A stretch of DNA of 64,000 nucleotides from JALZKA01 sp963754045 (GTDB taxonomy: Bacteria; Actinomycetota; Thermoleophilia; Solirubrobacterales; 70-9), in NCBI GenBank assembly GCA_963754045.1, contig CAVWEN010000003.1:124001-188000 (forward strand). Direction: 5' to 3'. The notes under the pieces were generated by a model that saw nothing but the letters and a program-made list of their open reading frames with translations, was not told the DNA's origin and made no database searches. The translations under genes and the position numbers were made by a program. Below, piece after piece: positions 8,216 to 17,268 of the stretch; position 1 is the stretch's first letter; each line of letters begins with the position of its first letter.

Positions 8216-8332
8216 CCGCCCGGAAGTTAGCGATGCGCGCGCGCCGTATTCAGTAGGCGTGTGCCACCATACCTACCGCGTCGCAGGTAATGGACACCGC
8301 CATTCCGGGTAGGTCGGACGGATGTCCTCTGG

Positions 8333-10570
8333 ATGATCGCTGGGGCTTTCGCTACGTTCGCCGAGATGTCGGTATCGGGTGGCGGAACCGAAGGTGACCC
8401 GCCCCCGAGGCGGGCGCTGTCCGGTCTGCCCGATGTGCCTGGCAACGGCGAGAACGGAGACGAGATCGACCTGGCGCACCGCGCTACGGAGGAGTTTCGC
8501 GCTGCCGCAACGCTGATGGCAGATGCGCAGCGTGTGGCCAATTTCGGCAGCTGGGAGTGGCGCATTGCCGATAACGACGTCTCCTGGTCCGAGCAGTTGT
8601 TTCGGATATTCGGGCTGGATCACGAGAAGTTCAAAGCCACCTTCCAGGCGTACATCGAGCATGTGCATCCGGCCGATCGCGAGCTCGTGTCGGAAACGAT
8701 CGAGCGCTCGCTGGAGCAGCGCCACTCCTACCGTTTTGACCACAGGGTCGTGCGCCCGGACGGAATGACCCGATCCGTTCGCTGTTACGGCGAACCGATC
8801 CTGGACGAGCGAACCGGCGAGGTGTTGCGTTTGGTCGGCGTCTGCCAGGACGTGACCGAATTGGCGATGACCGAACAGGCCAGGGTGGACGCCGATGCCC
8901 GCTTTCGCAGCGCCTTCGAGAACGCGCCGATCGGGATCGCCCTCGTCCGCTTCGAGAGCGGCTCGGATGCGATCCTGGTTCAGGTCAATCGCTCCCTCGT
9001 GGAGCTGATGGACCGCGACGAGTCCGAGCTGGTCGGAGCACCGCTCTCGGAGTTGTCGCTGGCCGAGGACGCGGAACTTGACGCCTTTCAGCGAGAGCGT
9101 CTCGTGGCTGGCGACCTCGACAGCTATAGCGTCGAGAGACGGGCGCTCCTGCCCGGCGATCGGCTGGTCTGGCTGCAGATGAACGTCTCGCTCGTAAACG
9201 ACGCGGGCACAGGTCACGAGCTCGGCATCGTGCAGGTCCAGGATGTGACCGAGCGCAAGCGCTTCGAGGAGCAGCTGCGCCACATCGCGGATCACGACTC
9301 GCTCACCAGTCTGCTCAATCGCCGCCGTTTTCGCGAAGAACTCGACACGCAGATCGCGCTCAAGCGCCGCTATGGCGGGGCGGGCGCGCTGATGTTGCTC
9401 GACGTCGACGGGCTGAAGCAGATCAACGACACCCGCGGTCACGGTGCCGGCGACGCGGTGCTCAGACGGGTGGGGGAGACCCTTCGCCTCCGCGTTCGCT
9501 CCACCGACGTCGTCGCCCGACTTGCCGGCGACGAGTTCGCGGTGATGCTGCCGAACTCCGACCCGGGCGAGGCTGAGAACCTGGGGCACTCACTGATCGA
9601 GTTGCTTCGAGCCGAGGAGGTCGCTGGGATCACGATCGCGGCCTCGATTGGGATCACGACATTCAACGCCGACTCGGGAACACCTGAGGATGTGCTGGCC
9701 GCCGCGGATGCCGCGATGTACAGCGCCAAGCAGGGGGGCGGGGGAACCGTTGGAGTAGCCCAGACGCAACAGAAGGGGGTCGCGCGAACGGACTACCCAG
9801 AGCTCGCTCCCCGCCCGTCGCGTACCGCGGTCAAGCCACGGACGTCGTCGATGGCGGACCGCGTCAGGACGGCGCTGCGCGACGACCGGTTGGTCGTTTA
9901 CCGCCAGCCGGCACTCGACCTGCGCAGCCATGAGGTTGCCCACCAGGAGCTACTGGTCCGGATGCGCGACGGCGGCGGAGTCCTCGCTGCGGCTGACTTT
10001 CTCGGTGCCGCGGCCCAACAACCAGGCCTCTGTACCGAGATCGATAGCTGGGTCCTGGATCGGGCGATCGGGATGCTGACCAATGGTTCACGTGGCACTC
10101 GCGTGCACGTGAACCTCTCCGGCGAGACGCTCGACAGTCCCGCCGCGGTTGAATCGCTGATTGCTGCGGTGCGCTCGTCGGCGGTGGACGAAGCCTCGCT
10201 CGGCTTCGAGATCGGCGAGACGGCGATCGCGCGGGACGTCGACCGTGCCGAGGACACCATGGGGCACCTTGCCGAGACCGGCTGCCCGCTCATCCTGGAC
10301 GGCTTCAGCGCGTCGTTCGGCTCGTTCGAGTACCTGCAGCGCCTGCCGCTCGATCAGATCAAGATCGACGGTTCACTGGTGCGGGCGATTACCGCGGAGG
10401 ACCCGGATCACGCCACGGTACGGGCGGTGGTCCGGCTCGCTCACGGGACGGACAAGACAACGGTCGCCAAGTTCGTAGATTCCGAGAGCGTGATGCCCCT
10501 GCTGCGCATGTTCGGGGTGGACATGGCCCAGGGCTATTTGGTCGGCGAGCCTGAGCCGCTCACCGCCTAG
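8333..10570 (+). CDS. PAS-PAS-GGDEF-EAL signalling protein with degenerate EAL site
   Basis: A 745-residue soluble sensor. Two PAS domains (about 55-175 and 185-305; first with GSWEWRIADNDVSWSEQLF) lead to a GGDEF domain (about 315-475) with variant AGDEF at 398-402 and an intact RSTD inhibitory I-site. The domain probably makes or binds c-di-GMP. The EAL domain (about 505-740) keeps Glu in QELL (539), HVNLS and the Lys of IKIDGS. It has lost one Asp of the DDFG pair (LDGFSASFG) and the Glu of EGVE (AKFVDS), so phosphodiesterase activity is doubtful. ATG 8366 is an alternative start. It overlaps the convergent MarR gene by 4 bp. Confidence 0.9.
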   Translation: MIAGAFATFAEMSVSGGGTEGDPPPRRALSGLPDVPGNGENGDEIDLAHRATEEFRAAATLMADAQRVANFGSWEWRIADNDVSWSEQLFRIFGLDHEKFKATFQAYIEHVHPADRELVSETIERSLEQRHSYRFDHRVVRPDGMTRSVRCYGEPILDERTGEVLRLVGVCQDVTELAMTEQARVDADARFRSAFENAPIGIALVRFESGSDAILVQVNRSLVELMDRDESELVGAPLSELSLAEDAELDAFQRERLVAGDLDSYSVERRALLPGDRLVWLQMNVSLVNDAGTGHELGIVQVQDVTERKRFEEQLRHIADHDSLTSLLNRRRFREELDTQIALKRRYGGAGALMLLDVDGLKQINDTRGHGAGDAVLRRVGETLRLRVRSTDVVARLAGDEFAVMLPNSDPGEAENLGHSLIELLRAEEVAGITIAASIGITTFNADSGTPEDVLAAADAAMYSAKQGGGGTVGVAQTQQKGVARTDYPELAPRPSRTAVKPRTSSMADRVRTALRDDRLVVYRQPALDLRSHEVAHQELLVRMRDGGGVLAAADFLGAAAQQPGLCTEIDSWVLDRAIGMLTNGSRGTRVHVNLSGETLDSPAAVESLIAAVRSSAVDEASLGFEIGETAIARDVDRAEDTMGHLAETGCPLILDGFSASFGSFEYLQRLPLDQIKIDGSLVRAITAEDPDHATVRAVVRLAHGTDKTTVAKFVDSESVMPLLRMFGVDMAQGYLVGEPEPLTA

Positions 10571-11037
10571 TCCGTCTCGCCCGCTTCGCCGATCTTGCGC
10601 CAGATTCGCGCGAGCGCTTCGAGATCGGTGCCGTTGAGGGGGGCGAGGAAATGGCGTCGCACGCCCGCGAGATGAGCCGGTCTCGCGGCCTCGAGCTTGC
10701 GCCGGCCGGCTCGGGTGATCACCGCAAACCAGCCCCGCGCGTCGTCCTCGCAGCGTCGGCGCGACACCAGGTCCTCGCGTGAGAGCCGATCGATCAGCCT
10801 CGTAAGACCGCTGCGGCTGAGTAGCAGGTCGTCAGCCAGCGGACCCATCCGTAGCTCGCCATCCGGCGCCGCGTAGAGCGATATCAATACGTCGTACGCC
10901 ACGAGCGGCAAGTCGTGGGAGCGGATCAGCTCGGCGTCGAGCCGGGCGACAACGTCGGCGTGCGTCCTCAGCATCCCCCGCCAAGCCGCAAGCTCGGCCT
11001 CATCGAGAGAGATCGGGTGATAAGGGGCGGGAGCCAT
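10567..11037 (-). CDS. MarR-family repressor, probable MhqR-like regulator
   Basis: A 156-residue winged-helix MarR-type DNA-binding protein: the recognition region LRMGPLADDLLLSRSGLTRLIDRL is followed by the wing with EDDARGWFAVIT. It is divergent from a ring-cleaving dioxygenase and an esterase, the same partners controlled by MhqR in Bacillus, and the shared promoter region carries a perfect inverted repeat. The start is placed at ATG 11037, because ATG 11067 and TTG 11073 fall in the operator. A TTGCGC-N17-TACGCT on this strand would put transcription at or near ATG 11037. Likely ligand: electrophiles or quinones (inference). Confidence 0.85.
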   Translation of the reverse strand: MAPAPYHPISLDEAELAAWRGMLRTHADVVARLDAELIRSHDLPLVAYDVLISLYAAPDGELRMGPLADDLLLSRSGLTRLIDRLSREDLVSRRRCEDDARGWFAVITRAGRRKLEAARPAHLAGVRRHFLAPLNGTDLEALARIWRKIGEAGETD

Positions 11038-11061
11038 TGGTTCGAGCGTAATCGAATGTGG

Positions 11062-11101
11062 TTGCATGCGCAACTACCTTCGTGTATAGTTGCGCATGCA
11101 A
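11062..11101 (+). promoter_or_regulatory. Promoter with perfect MarR-type operator
   Basis: Perfect 15-bp inverted arms (TTGCATGCGCAACTA at 11062-11076 and its complement at 11087-11101) flank a 10-bp spacer. For the dioxygenase gene a good promoter fits inside the arms: TTGCAT (11062-11067), 17 bp, TATAGT (11085-11090). A repressor dimer pair on this site would cover both promoter boxes. Each arm itself contains TTGC-N4-GCAA symmetry, typical of MarR sites. Confidence 0.85.
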
Positions 11102-11138
11102 ATAGACGCGAGTTCAACTCGAAGCGAGGAGCAAAGCA

Positions 11139-12059
11139 ATGAGGTTCGACGGCATCCACCACATCACCGCGATCACGGCCGACGCGCAGCGCAACGTCGA
11201 TTTCTACGCGGGCACCCTCGGGCTGCGAATGGTCAAGAAGACCGTCAACCAGGACCAGCCGAGCGTCTACCACCTCTTCTACGCCGACGAAGAGGGCAGT
11301 CCCGGCGCCGACATGACCTTCTTCGAGTTCCCGGATGCAGCGCCGGGGCGCGTCGGCGCCGGCATGGTCCACACGATCGGATGGCGGGTCGCATCCGAGG
11401 ACGCCCTCGGCTTCTGGGAAGGGCGGCTCGCCGATGCGGGCGTGCCGACCACGCGCGAGGACGGTGCGCTGCGTTTCGCCGATCCCGAGGGCCTCGGTCA
11501 CGCGTTCGTCGTGTCCGAATCAGGCGACGCGCCCTTGATCGCAGACCACCCGGACGTCCCGGCCGAGCACGCGCTCCAGGGATTCGACCACGCCCGCGCT
11601 TACGCCCTCGACGCAGAGGGCAGCGCGGACCTGCTTGCCGCAGCGATGGAGTTCGAGCGCAAGGGTGACGCCTGGGAGGCTCGCGGCGAGCATCGCGGCG
11701 GCCTGTGGGCCTATGACAGCGCTCCGGCCGAGCGGGGCATCCCGGGCGCCGGGACCGTCCACCACATCGCCTGGAACTCGGCGAGCGCCGACCACGAGGC
11801 CTGGCGCGAGCGCGTGATCGCACACGGCGCGCGACCGACCGAGGTCATCGACCGGTTCTGGTTCCGCTCGATCTACTTCCGCGAGCCGAGCGGTGTTTTG
11901 TTCGAACTGGCGACCCCAGAGCCGGGGTTCGGCGTCGATGAGGACCCCGCGCACCTCGGCGAGAAGCTGATCCTGCCGCCGTTCCTCGAGTCGAGGCGCG
12001 AGGAGATCGAGCGGGTTCTCACGCCGGTCAACAACCCGCGCCAGCAGGCCGCGGCGTAG
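11139..12059 (+). CDS. mhqO: Ring-cleaving dioxygenase, glyoxalase fold (MhqO-like)
   Basis: A 306-residue tandem vicinal-oxygen-chelate protein related to MhqO/YdfO/LinE-type hydroquinone dioxygenases. The first half begins IHHITAITADAQRNVDFYAGTLGLRMVKKTVN; the second repeats with TVHHIAWN. The three metal ligands of the active repeat are probably His in HHIAW and later His/Glu (FREPSGVLFELATPEPGF). Expected reaction: Fe(II)-dependent ring cleavage of hydroquinone-like compounds. GAGGAG precedes the ATG at good spacing. It is followed 4 bp later by an esterase, together matching the Bacillus mhqNOD-type detoxification unit. Confidence 0.85.
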   Translation: MRFDGIHHITAITADAQRNVDFYAGTLGLRMVKKTVNQDQPSVYHLFYADEEGSPGADMTFFEFPDAAPGRVGAGMVHTIGWRVASEDALGFWEGRLADAGVPTTREDGALRFADPEGLGHAFVVSESGDAPLIADHPDVPAEHALQGFDHARAYALDAEGSADLLAAAMEFERKGDAWEARGEHRGGLWAYDSAPAERGIPGAGTVHHIAWNSASADHEAWRERVIAHGARPTEVIDRFWFRSIYFREPSGVLFELATPEPGFGVDEDPAHLGEKLILPPFLESRREEIERVLTPVNNPRQQAAA

Positions 12060-12063
12060 GCCG

Positions 12064-12705
12064 GTGGCGGACGGGCTCGTACACCTCGTGCGCGAGCCCG
12101 CGGGGGCGCCCGCGGGGGCGCTCATCCTCAACCACGGGCGAGGAGCCGACGAAAACGACCTCGTCCCGGTACTCGACGAGCTCGATCCCGAGCGTCGGCT
12201 CGTAGGCGTGACCACCGGCGCCCCTCTCACTCAGGAGCCGATGGGCGGGCGGCACTGGTACCGGGTGCCGCGGGTCGGCCATCCGGACCCGGCGACGTTC
12301 GCCGACAGCTACGCGGCACTGACCGGTTTCCTCGACGGCTTCCTGGCCGATCGCGGGCTCGGCTGGGAGCAGACGGTGATCGGTGGCTTCTCCATGGGCG
12401 CCGTCATGTCCTATTCGGTCTCACTTGGGGTGGGCAGGCCCACTCCCGCGGGGCTGATCGCGCTCTCGGGCTTCGTCCCGACGGTCGAGGGCTGGAGCCC
12501 TGAGCTGACTGGGCGAGCTGGCCTGTCGGTCCTGATCCACCACGGCGCCAACGACCCGATCATCTCGGTGGAGTTCGCGCGACAGGCCCGTGCTCTGCTC
12601 GAGGGCGGCGGCATCGAGCCGAGCTATCTCGAGTCCGACGCGGGCCATTGGCTGCCTCCCGAGATCATCCCGCCGGCGCGCGCCCTGGTGGAGGCGGTCA
12701 CCTAG
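12064..12705 (+). CDS. mhqD: Carboxylesterase/phospholipase (MhqD-like)
   Basis: A 213-residue alpha/beta hydrolase with nucleophile elbow GGFSMG, Asp in GANDP and His in AGHW, the catalytic triad of the phospholipase/carboxylesterase family. An HGRGADENDL segment forms the oxyanion loop. The GTG start lies 4 bp after the dioxygenase stop, so the two are co-transcribed. In Bacillus, MhqD is co-induced with MhqO by quinones. The real substrate here is unknown; hydrolysis of ring-cleavage products is one possibility. Confidence 0.85.
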   Translation: MADGLVHLVREPAGAPAGALILNHGRGADENDLVPVLDELDPERRLVGVTTGAPLTQEPMGGRHWYRVPRVGHPDPATFADSYAALTGFLDGFLADRGLGWEQTVIGGFSMGAVMSYSVSLGVGRPTPAGLIALSGFVPTVEGWSPELTGRAGLSVLIHHGANDPIISVEFARQARALLEGGGIEPSYLESDAGHWLPPEIIPPARALVEAVT

Positions 12706-12731
12706 GTTCCGTCCGGCAGCGATGCGAACGT

Positions 12732-13754
12732 ATGTTCGTGCGCTGGGAGAATCTCACCGTTGACCACGAGCGGCGGACTCGGCTTCCGGCTTTCAGCGAC
12801 CCGGCGGTGGTGCGCACATTCAGCGCTCCGGAAGCCCTGAACGTCCGCTTCTACGAAGTCAACGCCCGCTCGGTAATCAACAAGGTGCCCGAGCGCTCGC
12901 GAATGCCGTTCCGCTACACGATCAACCCGTATCGAGGCTGCAGCCACGCGTGTGTCTACTGCTTCGCCCGTCCTACCCATAAGTACCTCGGCTTCGATGC
13001 CGGCCGTGACTTCGAACGGGAGATCGTCGTCAAGGTCAACGCGCCCGAGGTCGCGCGAACCCAGCTCGGCAAGCCGGCGTGGAAGACGGAGCATGTCGCG
13101 CTGGGCACGAACACCGACCCGTATCAGTGGGTCGAATCGCGCTACCGGCTGATGCCCGGGATCTGGAAAGCGATGCGCGACTACTCCAACCCCTGCTCGG
13201 TTCTGACCAAGTCGCCGCTGCTCTTACGCGACATCGAGGTGTTCAAGCAGATTGTCGAACGCACCGAGTTCGTGGCAAACCTCTCGGTCCCCACGCTCGA
13301 GGAGAAAGCGTGGCGTGCGAGCGAGCCACACACCCCGCATCCTCGCGCGCGTCTTGCAGCGGTGGGCGAGCTCAACCGCGCCGGGATTCCGGCCGGAGTA
13401 CTGATCGCGCCGCTGATGCCAGGCATCAACGACGACCCGCGCGAGGTCGAGCGGATCCTTGGGTTGGCGGGCGAGATGGGAGCGACCAGCGTGGGCGGGA
13501 TCGGATTGCACCTGCGGGGCGAGGTTCGTGGTGTATTCATGGACTGGTTGCGGCAGTACCGCCCCGACCTGGTCGGCCGCTACGAGCAGCTCTACCGGCG
13601 CGGCGCCTACCTGCCGGCACCCGACCGCGAGCGGCTTGCCCGTCTCGCGCGCGGAAAGAACCCACCCCGGCGGTTCGTGCGCGCGCAGGGGCAATCTGAT
13701 CGACATGAGCTCGCGGCTGCCAAGGTCGCAGCCAGGCAGGAGAAGCTGTTCTAG
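12732..13754 (+). CDS. Rv2578c-type radical SAM protein
   Basis: A 340-residue radical SAM enzyme. The 4Fe-4S motif is CSHACVYCFA (CxxxCxxC) after TINPYRGC, as in the SPL-like/Rv2578c family. The later part contains the barrel strands TNTDPYQWVE and VLIAPLMPGIND. The family resembles spore-photoproduct lyases in sequence but has no proven reaction. An upstream in-frame start at 12648 would overlap the esterase, so ATG 12732 is chosen. It is convergent with the MFS gene (10 bp apart). Confidence 0.87.
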   Translation: MFVRWENLTVDHERRTRLPAFSDPAVVRTFSAPEALNVRFYEVNARSVINKVPERSRMPFRYTINPYRGCSHACVYCFARPTHKYLGFDAGRDFEREIVVKVNAPEVARTQLGKPAWKTEHVALGTNTDPYQWVESRYRLMPGIWKAMRDYSNPCSVLTKSPLLLRDIEVFKQIVERTEFVANLSVPTLEEKAWRASEPHTPHPRARLAAVGELNRAGIPAGVLIAPLMPGINDDPREVERILGLAGEMGATSVGGIGLHLRGEVRGVFMDWLRQYRPDLVGRYEQLYRRGAYLPAPDRERLARLARGKNPPRRFVRAQGQSDRHELAAAKVAARQEKLF

Positions 13755-13763
13755 ACATCCGGA

Positions 13764-14945
13764 TCAGGGATCTGTCTCAAGGGCAAGTGCCGAGGCGCGG
13801 CGCAGCGCGACTGCCATCACACTCACGCCAACCGCCGAGCAGGCGGCGATTCCGAACGCGGCTGGATAGCCGCCGAGAGCGGCGGCGAGCCCGGCGAGTG
13901 GCGCCCCCAACCCAACTCCAAGGTCGAAGAACGCCGTGAACGTGCCCATCGCGACCCCGCGGCGCTCGACGGGCACCCTGCTGACGACGATGATTGCCAG
14001 CGAGGGCAGCAGCAATGAGAAGGCGCCGCCCATCAGGACCGCGCCGACAATCGCCAGCGTCAAACTCTCGGCGAGCATGATTGCGGCCAATCCCGCGGCT
14101 TCGATCAGCCCGACGGCGATCAGGCATGGGTAGGGGCCGATGCGGTCAGGCAGGGAGCCACCGAAGATCCGCGCGAGCACGACGGTCGCGGCGAAGGCGA
14201 TGAAGACCTCGGCGCCGTGCCCGATTCCCTCGGCGTCGAGATGGAGGACAAGGAACGAGGAGATCGCGGCGAACCCGACCGTGCCGAGCGAGAATGCGAG
14301 ACCCGGGCCAAGCGCCTCGCGGGCCAGGATGTTCTCTCGGGTAAGTGGCGCCGGGGCGCGCGGCACAAAGGTCTCGGGGATCCGGATCGCGACGAGCGCG
14401 CCCATGAGCGGCGCCGCGAGGGCGAATGCCCAGACCATCTCGAAGCTGGACGAGCGCAGGATCACGTCGCCGATCGCCGGGCCGAGGCTCAGGCCGCCCC
14501 AGATGGCGAGCCCATACAGACCGATGATCTGGCCGCGGCGCTCGACCGGCGCCAGGTCCACGATCCACGCCGAGCCCGCCGTGTAGACCATGCCCTCGCC
14601 CGCGCCCAGGAACAGCCGGGCAACGATGAGCCCTGGGATTCCGGCCGGCACGAAGTAGAGAGCCGAGGCGAGTGCGCTCAGCAGCGATCCGATGATCACC
14701 ACCTTGCGCCGCCCGCGCCGGTCGGCCAGATGCCCGGCGAGCGGGCGGCACGCGAGGCCGGTAAACGCAAACGCACCACCGACGATCCCGACGGCCACGT
14801 CGCCCCCGCCAAGGGGCCCCTGCACGTAACGAGGGAGCACGGGAAGCGTGGCCCCGATCGAGAGCAGACCCAGACCGGTGACGATGAAGATGCCCGCGAA
14901 GGCGACGCGCGCAGGCGTGAGGCGGCTTTCGATGGCGTCTCGCAC
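13764..14945 (-). CDS. MFS transporter
   Basis: A 393-residue integral membrane protein with about twelve hydrophobic helices. The family signature loop between TM2 and TM3 reads GHLADRRGRRKVV, and a related loop (GGSLPDRIGPYPC) opens the second half. This fits a drug or metabolite exporter of the major facilitator superfamily; substrate not predictable. It is divergent from the molybdopterin oxidoreductase gene (76 bp apart) and may share regulation with it. Confidence 0.88.
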   Translation of the reverse strand: MRDAIESRLTPARVAFAGIFIVTGLGLLSIGATLPVLPRYVQGPLGGGDVAVGIVGGAFAFTGLACRPLAGHLADRRGRRKVVIIGSLLSALASALYFVPAGIPGLIVARLFLGAGEGMVYTAGSAWIVDLAPVERRGQIIGLYGLAIWGGLSLGPAIGDVILRSSSFEMVWAFALAAPLMGALVAIRIPETFVPRAPAPLTRENILAREALGPGLAFSLGTVGFAAISSFLVLHLDAEGIGHGAEVFIAFAATVVLARIFGGSLPDRIGPYPCLIAVGLIEAAGLAAIMLAESLTLAIVGAVLMGGAFSLLLPSLAIIVVSRVPVERRGVAMGTFTAFFDLGVGLGAPLAGLAAALGGYPAAFGIAACSAVGVSVMAVALRRASALALETDP

Positions 14946-15021
14946 AAATCAAAAAAATAGGCCCTCAACAGGGCGGCCATTGCATTCGCGACAAACTCGC
15001 TCACCAAATACCGTTGCACCG

Positions 15022-17268
15022 ATGCTCCGCAAGCCCAAGCGCCGTCCCACTCCGTCGAACTGGGCGAGCCTTAGGCCGCTCGGCATTGGTGAGCAGCGCC
15101 CGAACAACTACCGCGAGGTCTTTCGTGCGATTCGCGAGAACCGCGACAACGCCGGCTACGCCTGGCGGATCCTTTCCCAGGGGGTTTGCGACGGCTGCGC
15201 GCTCGGGACGAAGGGCCTGCGCGACTGGACCCTCGACGGAACCCATCTCTGCAACATCCGCCTGCGCCTGTTGCGGCTGAACACGATGGGTGCGCTCGAC
15301 CCCGAGCGTCTCGCCGACGCCGGCGCGCTCGAGCGCCTGCGCGGCGACGAGCTGCGTGATCTCGGCCGCCTGCCGTACCCGATGATTCGCCGCCGAGGCG
15401 ATGCCGGGTTCAGCCGTATCGGCTGGGACGAGGCCCTCGACCTCACCGCCAGTCGGATCCGTGAGGCTGGGGCGGGGCGGGCGGGCTTCTACCTCACCTC
15501 CCGCGGCATGCCAAACGAGAGCTACTACGCGGCCCAGAAGGCCGTCCGCGCGATCGGGACGAACTCGATCGACAATGCCGCGCGTGTCTGCCATTCGCCT
15601 TCGACCTATGGGTTGAAGGAGGCGCTGGGCGTCGGCGCATCGACGTGCTCCTACGCTGACTGGATCGGGACGGACCTGATCGTCTTCGTAGGCTCGAACG
15701 TCGCCAACAACCAGCCGGTGACGACGAAATACCTGCATCTGGCCAAGAAGGCGGGGACAAAGGTCGCGGTGGTAAACCCGTACCGCGAGCCCGGCATGGA
15801 GCGCTACTGGATCCCCTCGAACGCCGAGAGCGCGCTCTTCGGCACGAAGATCGCCGACCGCTTCTTCACTCTCAACGTCGGCGGCGACGTGGGTTTCCTA
15901 TCCGGCACGCTGAAGGCGCTGATCGAGATGGGGGCCTGCGACCAGCGGTTCATCGCCGACCGCTCGGCCGGATTCCAGCGGCTGCGCAGCCTGCTCGAGG
16001 CGACGGGGTGGGAGCGGATCGTTGCGCTGGCCGGCACCACGCGTGAGGAGATCACCGCATTCGCCAGGATGCTCGCCGAGGCTCAGCGTGCCGTGTTCGT
16101 ATGGAGCATGGGGGTGACCCAGCACGAGCACGGCGAGGATGGGGTGCGGGCCCTGGTCAATCTCGCCCTGGCGCGCGGCTTCGTCGGGCGCGAGGGCTGC
16201 GGGCTGATGCCGATCCGAGGCCACTCCGGCGTTCAGGGCGGCGCCGAGATGGGGTGCTACTCGACCGCCTTGCCGGGTGGCGTGCCCGTCGACGGTGAGC
16301 ATGCGACGCGGTTCTCCGAGCTGTGGGGGTTCGATGTCCCCACCACGCGCGGCCTCACCGCTCCGGAGATGGTCGACGCAGCCGGGCGCGGCGAGCTGCA
16401 GGTTCTGTTCGCGGCGGGCGGCAACTTCCTCGACGTGCTGCCTGACCCCGCCGGTGTGCGTGCAGCACTCGCCCGCACGCCGCTGCGGGTGCATATGGAC
16501 ATCGTCGCCTCCAAGCAGATGCTCGTCGAGCCCGGCAAGGATGCGGAGGCGGTGATCCTGCTGCCGGCCATGACGCGCTACGAGATTCCGGGTGGCGTGA
16601 CCGAGACCACGACCGAGCGCCGCGTCGTGCTGAGCCCGGAGATCGAGGGCCCGCGGATCGGCGAGGCGCGTGCGGAGTGGGACGTGTTCGGCGATCTCGC
16701 CGCACGCGTACACCCGGAGTTGGCCGACCGCGTTCGCTTTACCGGGACCCCGGAGATCCGCGCCGAGATCGCGACCGCCGTGCCCTATTACGGGGGGATC
16801 GAGAAGCTCAGCGAGGGCGGCGACTCGATCCAATGGGGCGGGCGCCTCCTCTGTGACGGCGATGAGCTACCCACCCGGGACGGGAGGGCACACTTCTCGC
16901 CGGTAAGCGTTCCGGAGCCGGTGCCGCCCGACGGGCGACTCGCACTCTCTACACGGCGCGGCAAGCAGTTCAATTCGATGGTGCAGGAGCGGCGCGACTC
17001 CCTAAACGGCGCCACGCGCGAGGCGCTGCTGATCTCGAGCGCCGACGCTGGGCGCCTCGGAATCGACGAGGGTCAGGCAGTGCTCGTGCGCTCGGATGCC
17101 GGGGAGATGCGGTGTGAGGCCGTCTTCGCGCCGATCGCTCCGGGCAACGTCCAGGTCCATTGGCCGGAGGGCAATGTTCTGATCGCGGATAGCCGCCGCT
17201 CCGGCGAGTCGGGCATTCCGGACTACAACGCGCGCGTCACGATCGCGCTCGCAGCTCCGCCCGCCTGA
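15022..17268 (+). CDS. Molybdopterin oxidoreductase alpha subunit (YdeP/FdhA-like)
   Basis: A 748-residue member of the molybdopterin-dinucleotide oxidoreductases of the YdeP/FdhF type, probably a formate-dehydrogenase-like enzyme of unknown substrate. The N-terminal cysteines (GVCDGCALGTKG, THLCN) may hold an Fe-S cluster. Cofactor-binding segments include SRGMPNESYYAAQKAVRAIGTNSIDNAARVC, FVGSNVANNQPV and GHSGVQGGAEMG. The C-terminal domain (KQFNSM to the end) is the dinucleotide-binding domain. ATG 15022 is chosen since longer forms run into the divergent MFS gene. The fdhD maturation gene lies 5.5 kb downstream. The 3' end overlaps the convergent ligase by 32 bp. Confidence 0.88.
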   Translation: MLRKPKRRPTPSNWASLRPLGIGEQRPNNYREVFRAIRENRDNAGYAWRILSQGVCDGCALGTKGLRDWTLDGTHLCNIRLRLLRLNTMGALDPERLADAGALERLRGDELRDLGRLPYPMIRRRGDAGFSRIGWDEALDLTASRIREAGAGRAGFYLTSRGMPNESYYAAQKAVRAIGTNSIDNAARVCHSPSTYGLKEALGVGASTCSYADWIGTDLIVFVGSNVANNQPVTTKYLHLAKKAGTKVAVVNPYREPGMERYWIPSNAESALFGTKIADRFFTLNVGGDVGFLSGTLKALIEMGACDQRFIADRSAGFQRLRSLLEATGWERIVALAGTTREEITAFARMLAEAQRAVFVWSMGVTQHEHGEDGVRALVNLALARGFVGREGCGLMPIRGHSGVQGGAEMGCYSTALPGGVPVDGEHATRFSELWGFDVPTTRGLTAPEMVDAAGRGELQVLFAAGGNFLDVLPDPAGVRAALARTPLRVHMDIVASKQMLVEPGKDAEAVILLPAMTRYEIPGGVTETTTERRVVLSPEIEGPRIGEARAEWDVFGDLAARVHPELADRVRFTGTPEIRAEIATAVPYYGGIEKLSEGGDSIQWGGRLLCDGDELPTRDGRAHFSPVSVPEPVPPDGRLALSTRRGKQFNSMVQERRDSLNGATREALLISSADAGRLGIDEGQAVLVRSDAGEMRCEAVFAPIAPGNVQVHWPEGNVLIADSRRSGESGIPDYNARVTIALAAPPA

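Noticed and set aside
8273..9589. Long minus-strand frame (438 codons) under the PAS-GGDEF-EAL gene
   Set aside because: The sense strand encodes a clear multi-domain protein; the antisense frame shows no family features.
11037..11073. Upstream start codons TTG 11073 and ATG 11067 for the MarR gene
   Set aside because: They lie inside the operator arm; ATG 11037 fits the family length and a promoter on that strand.
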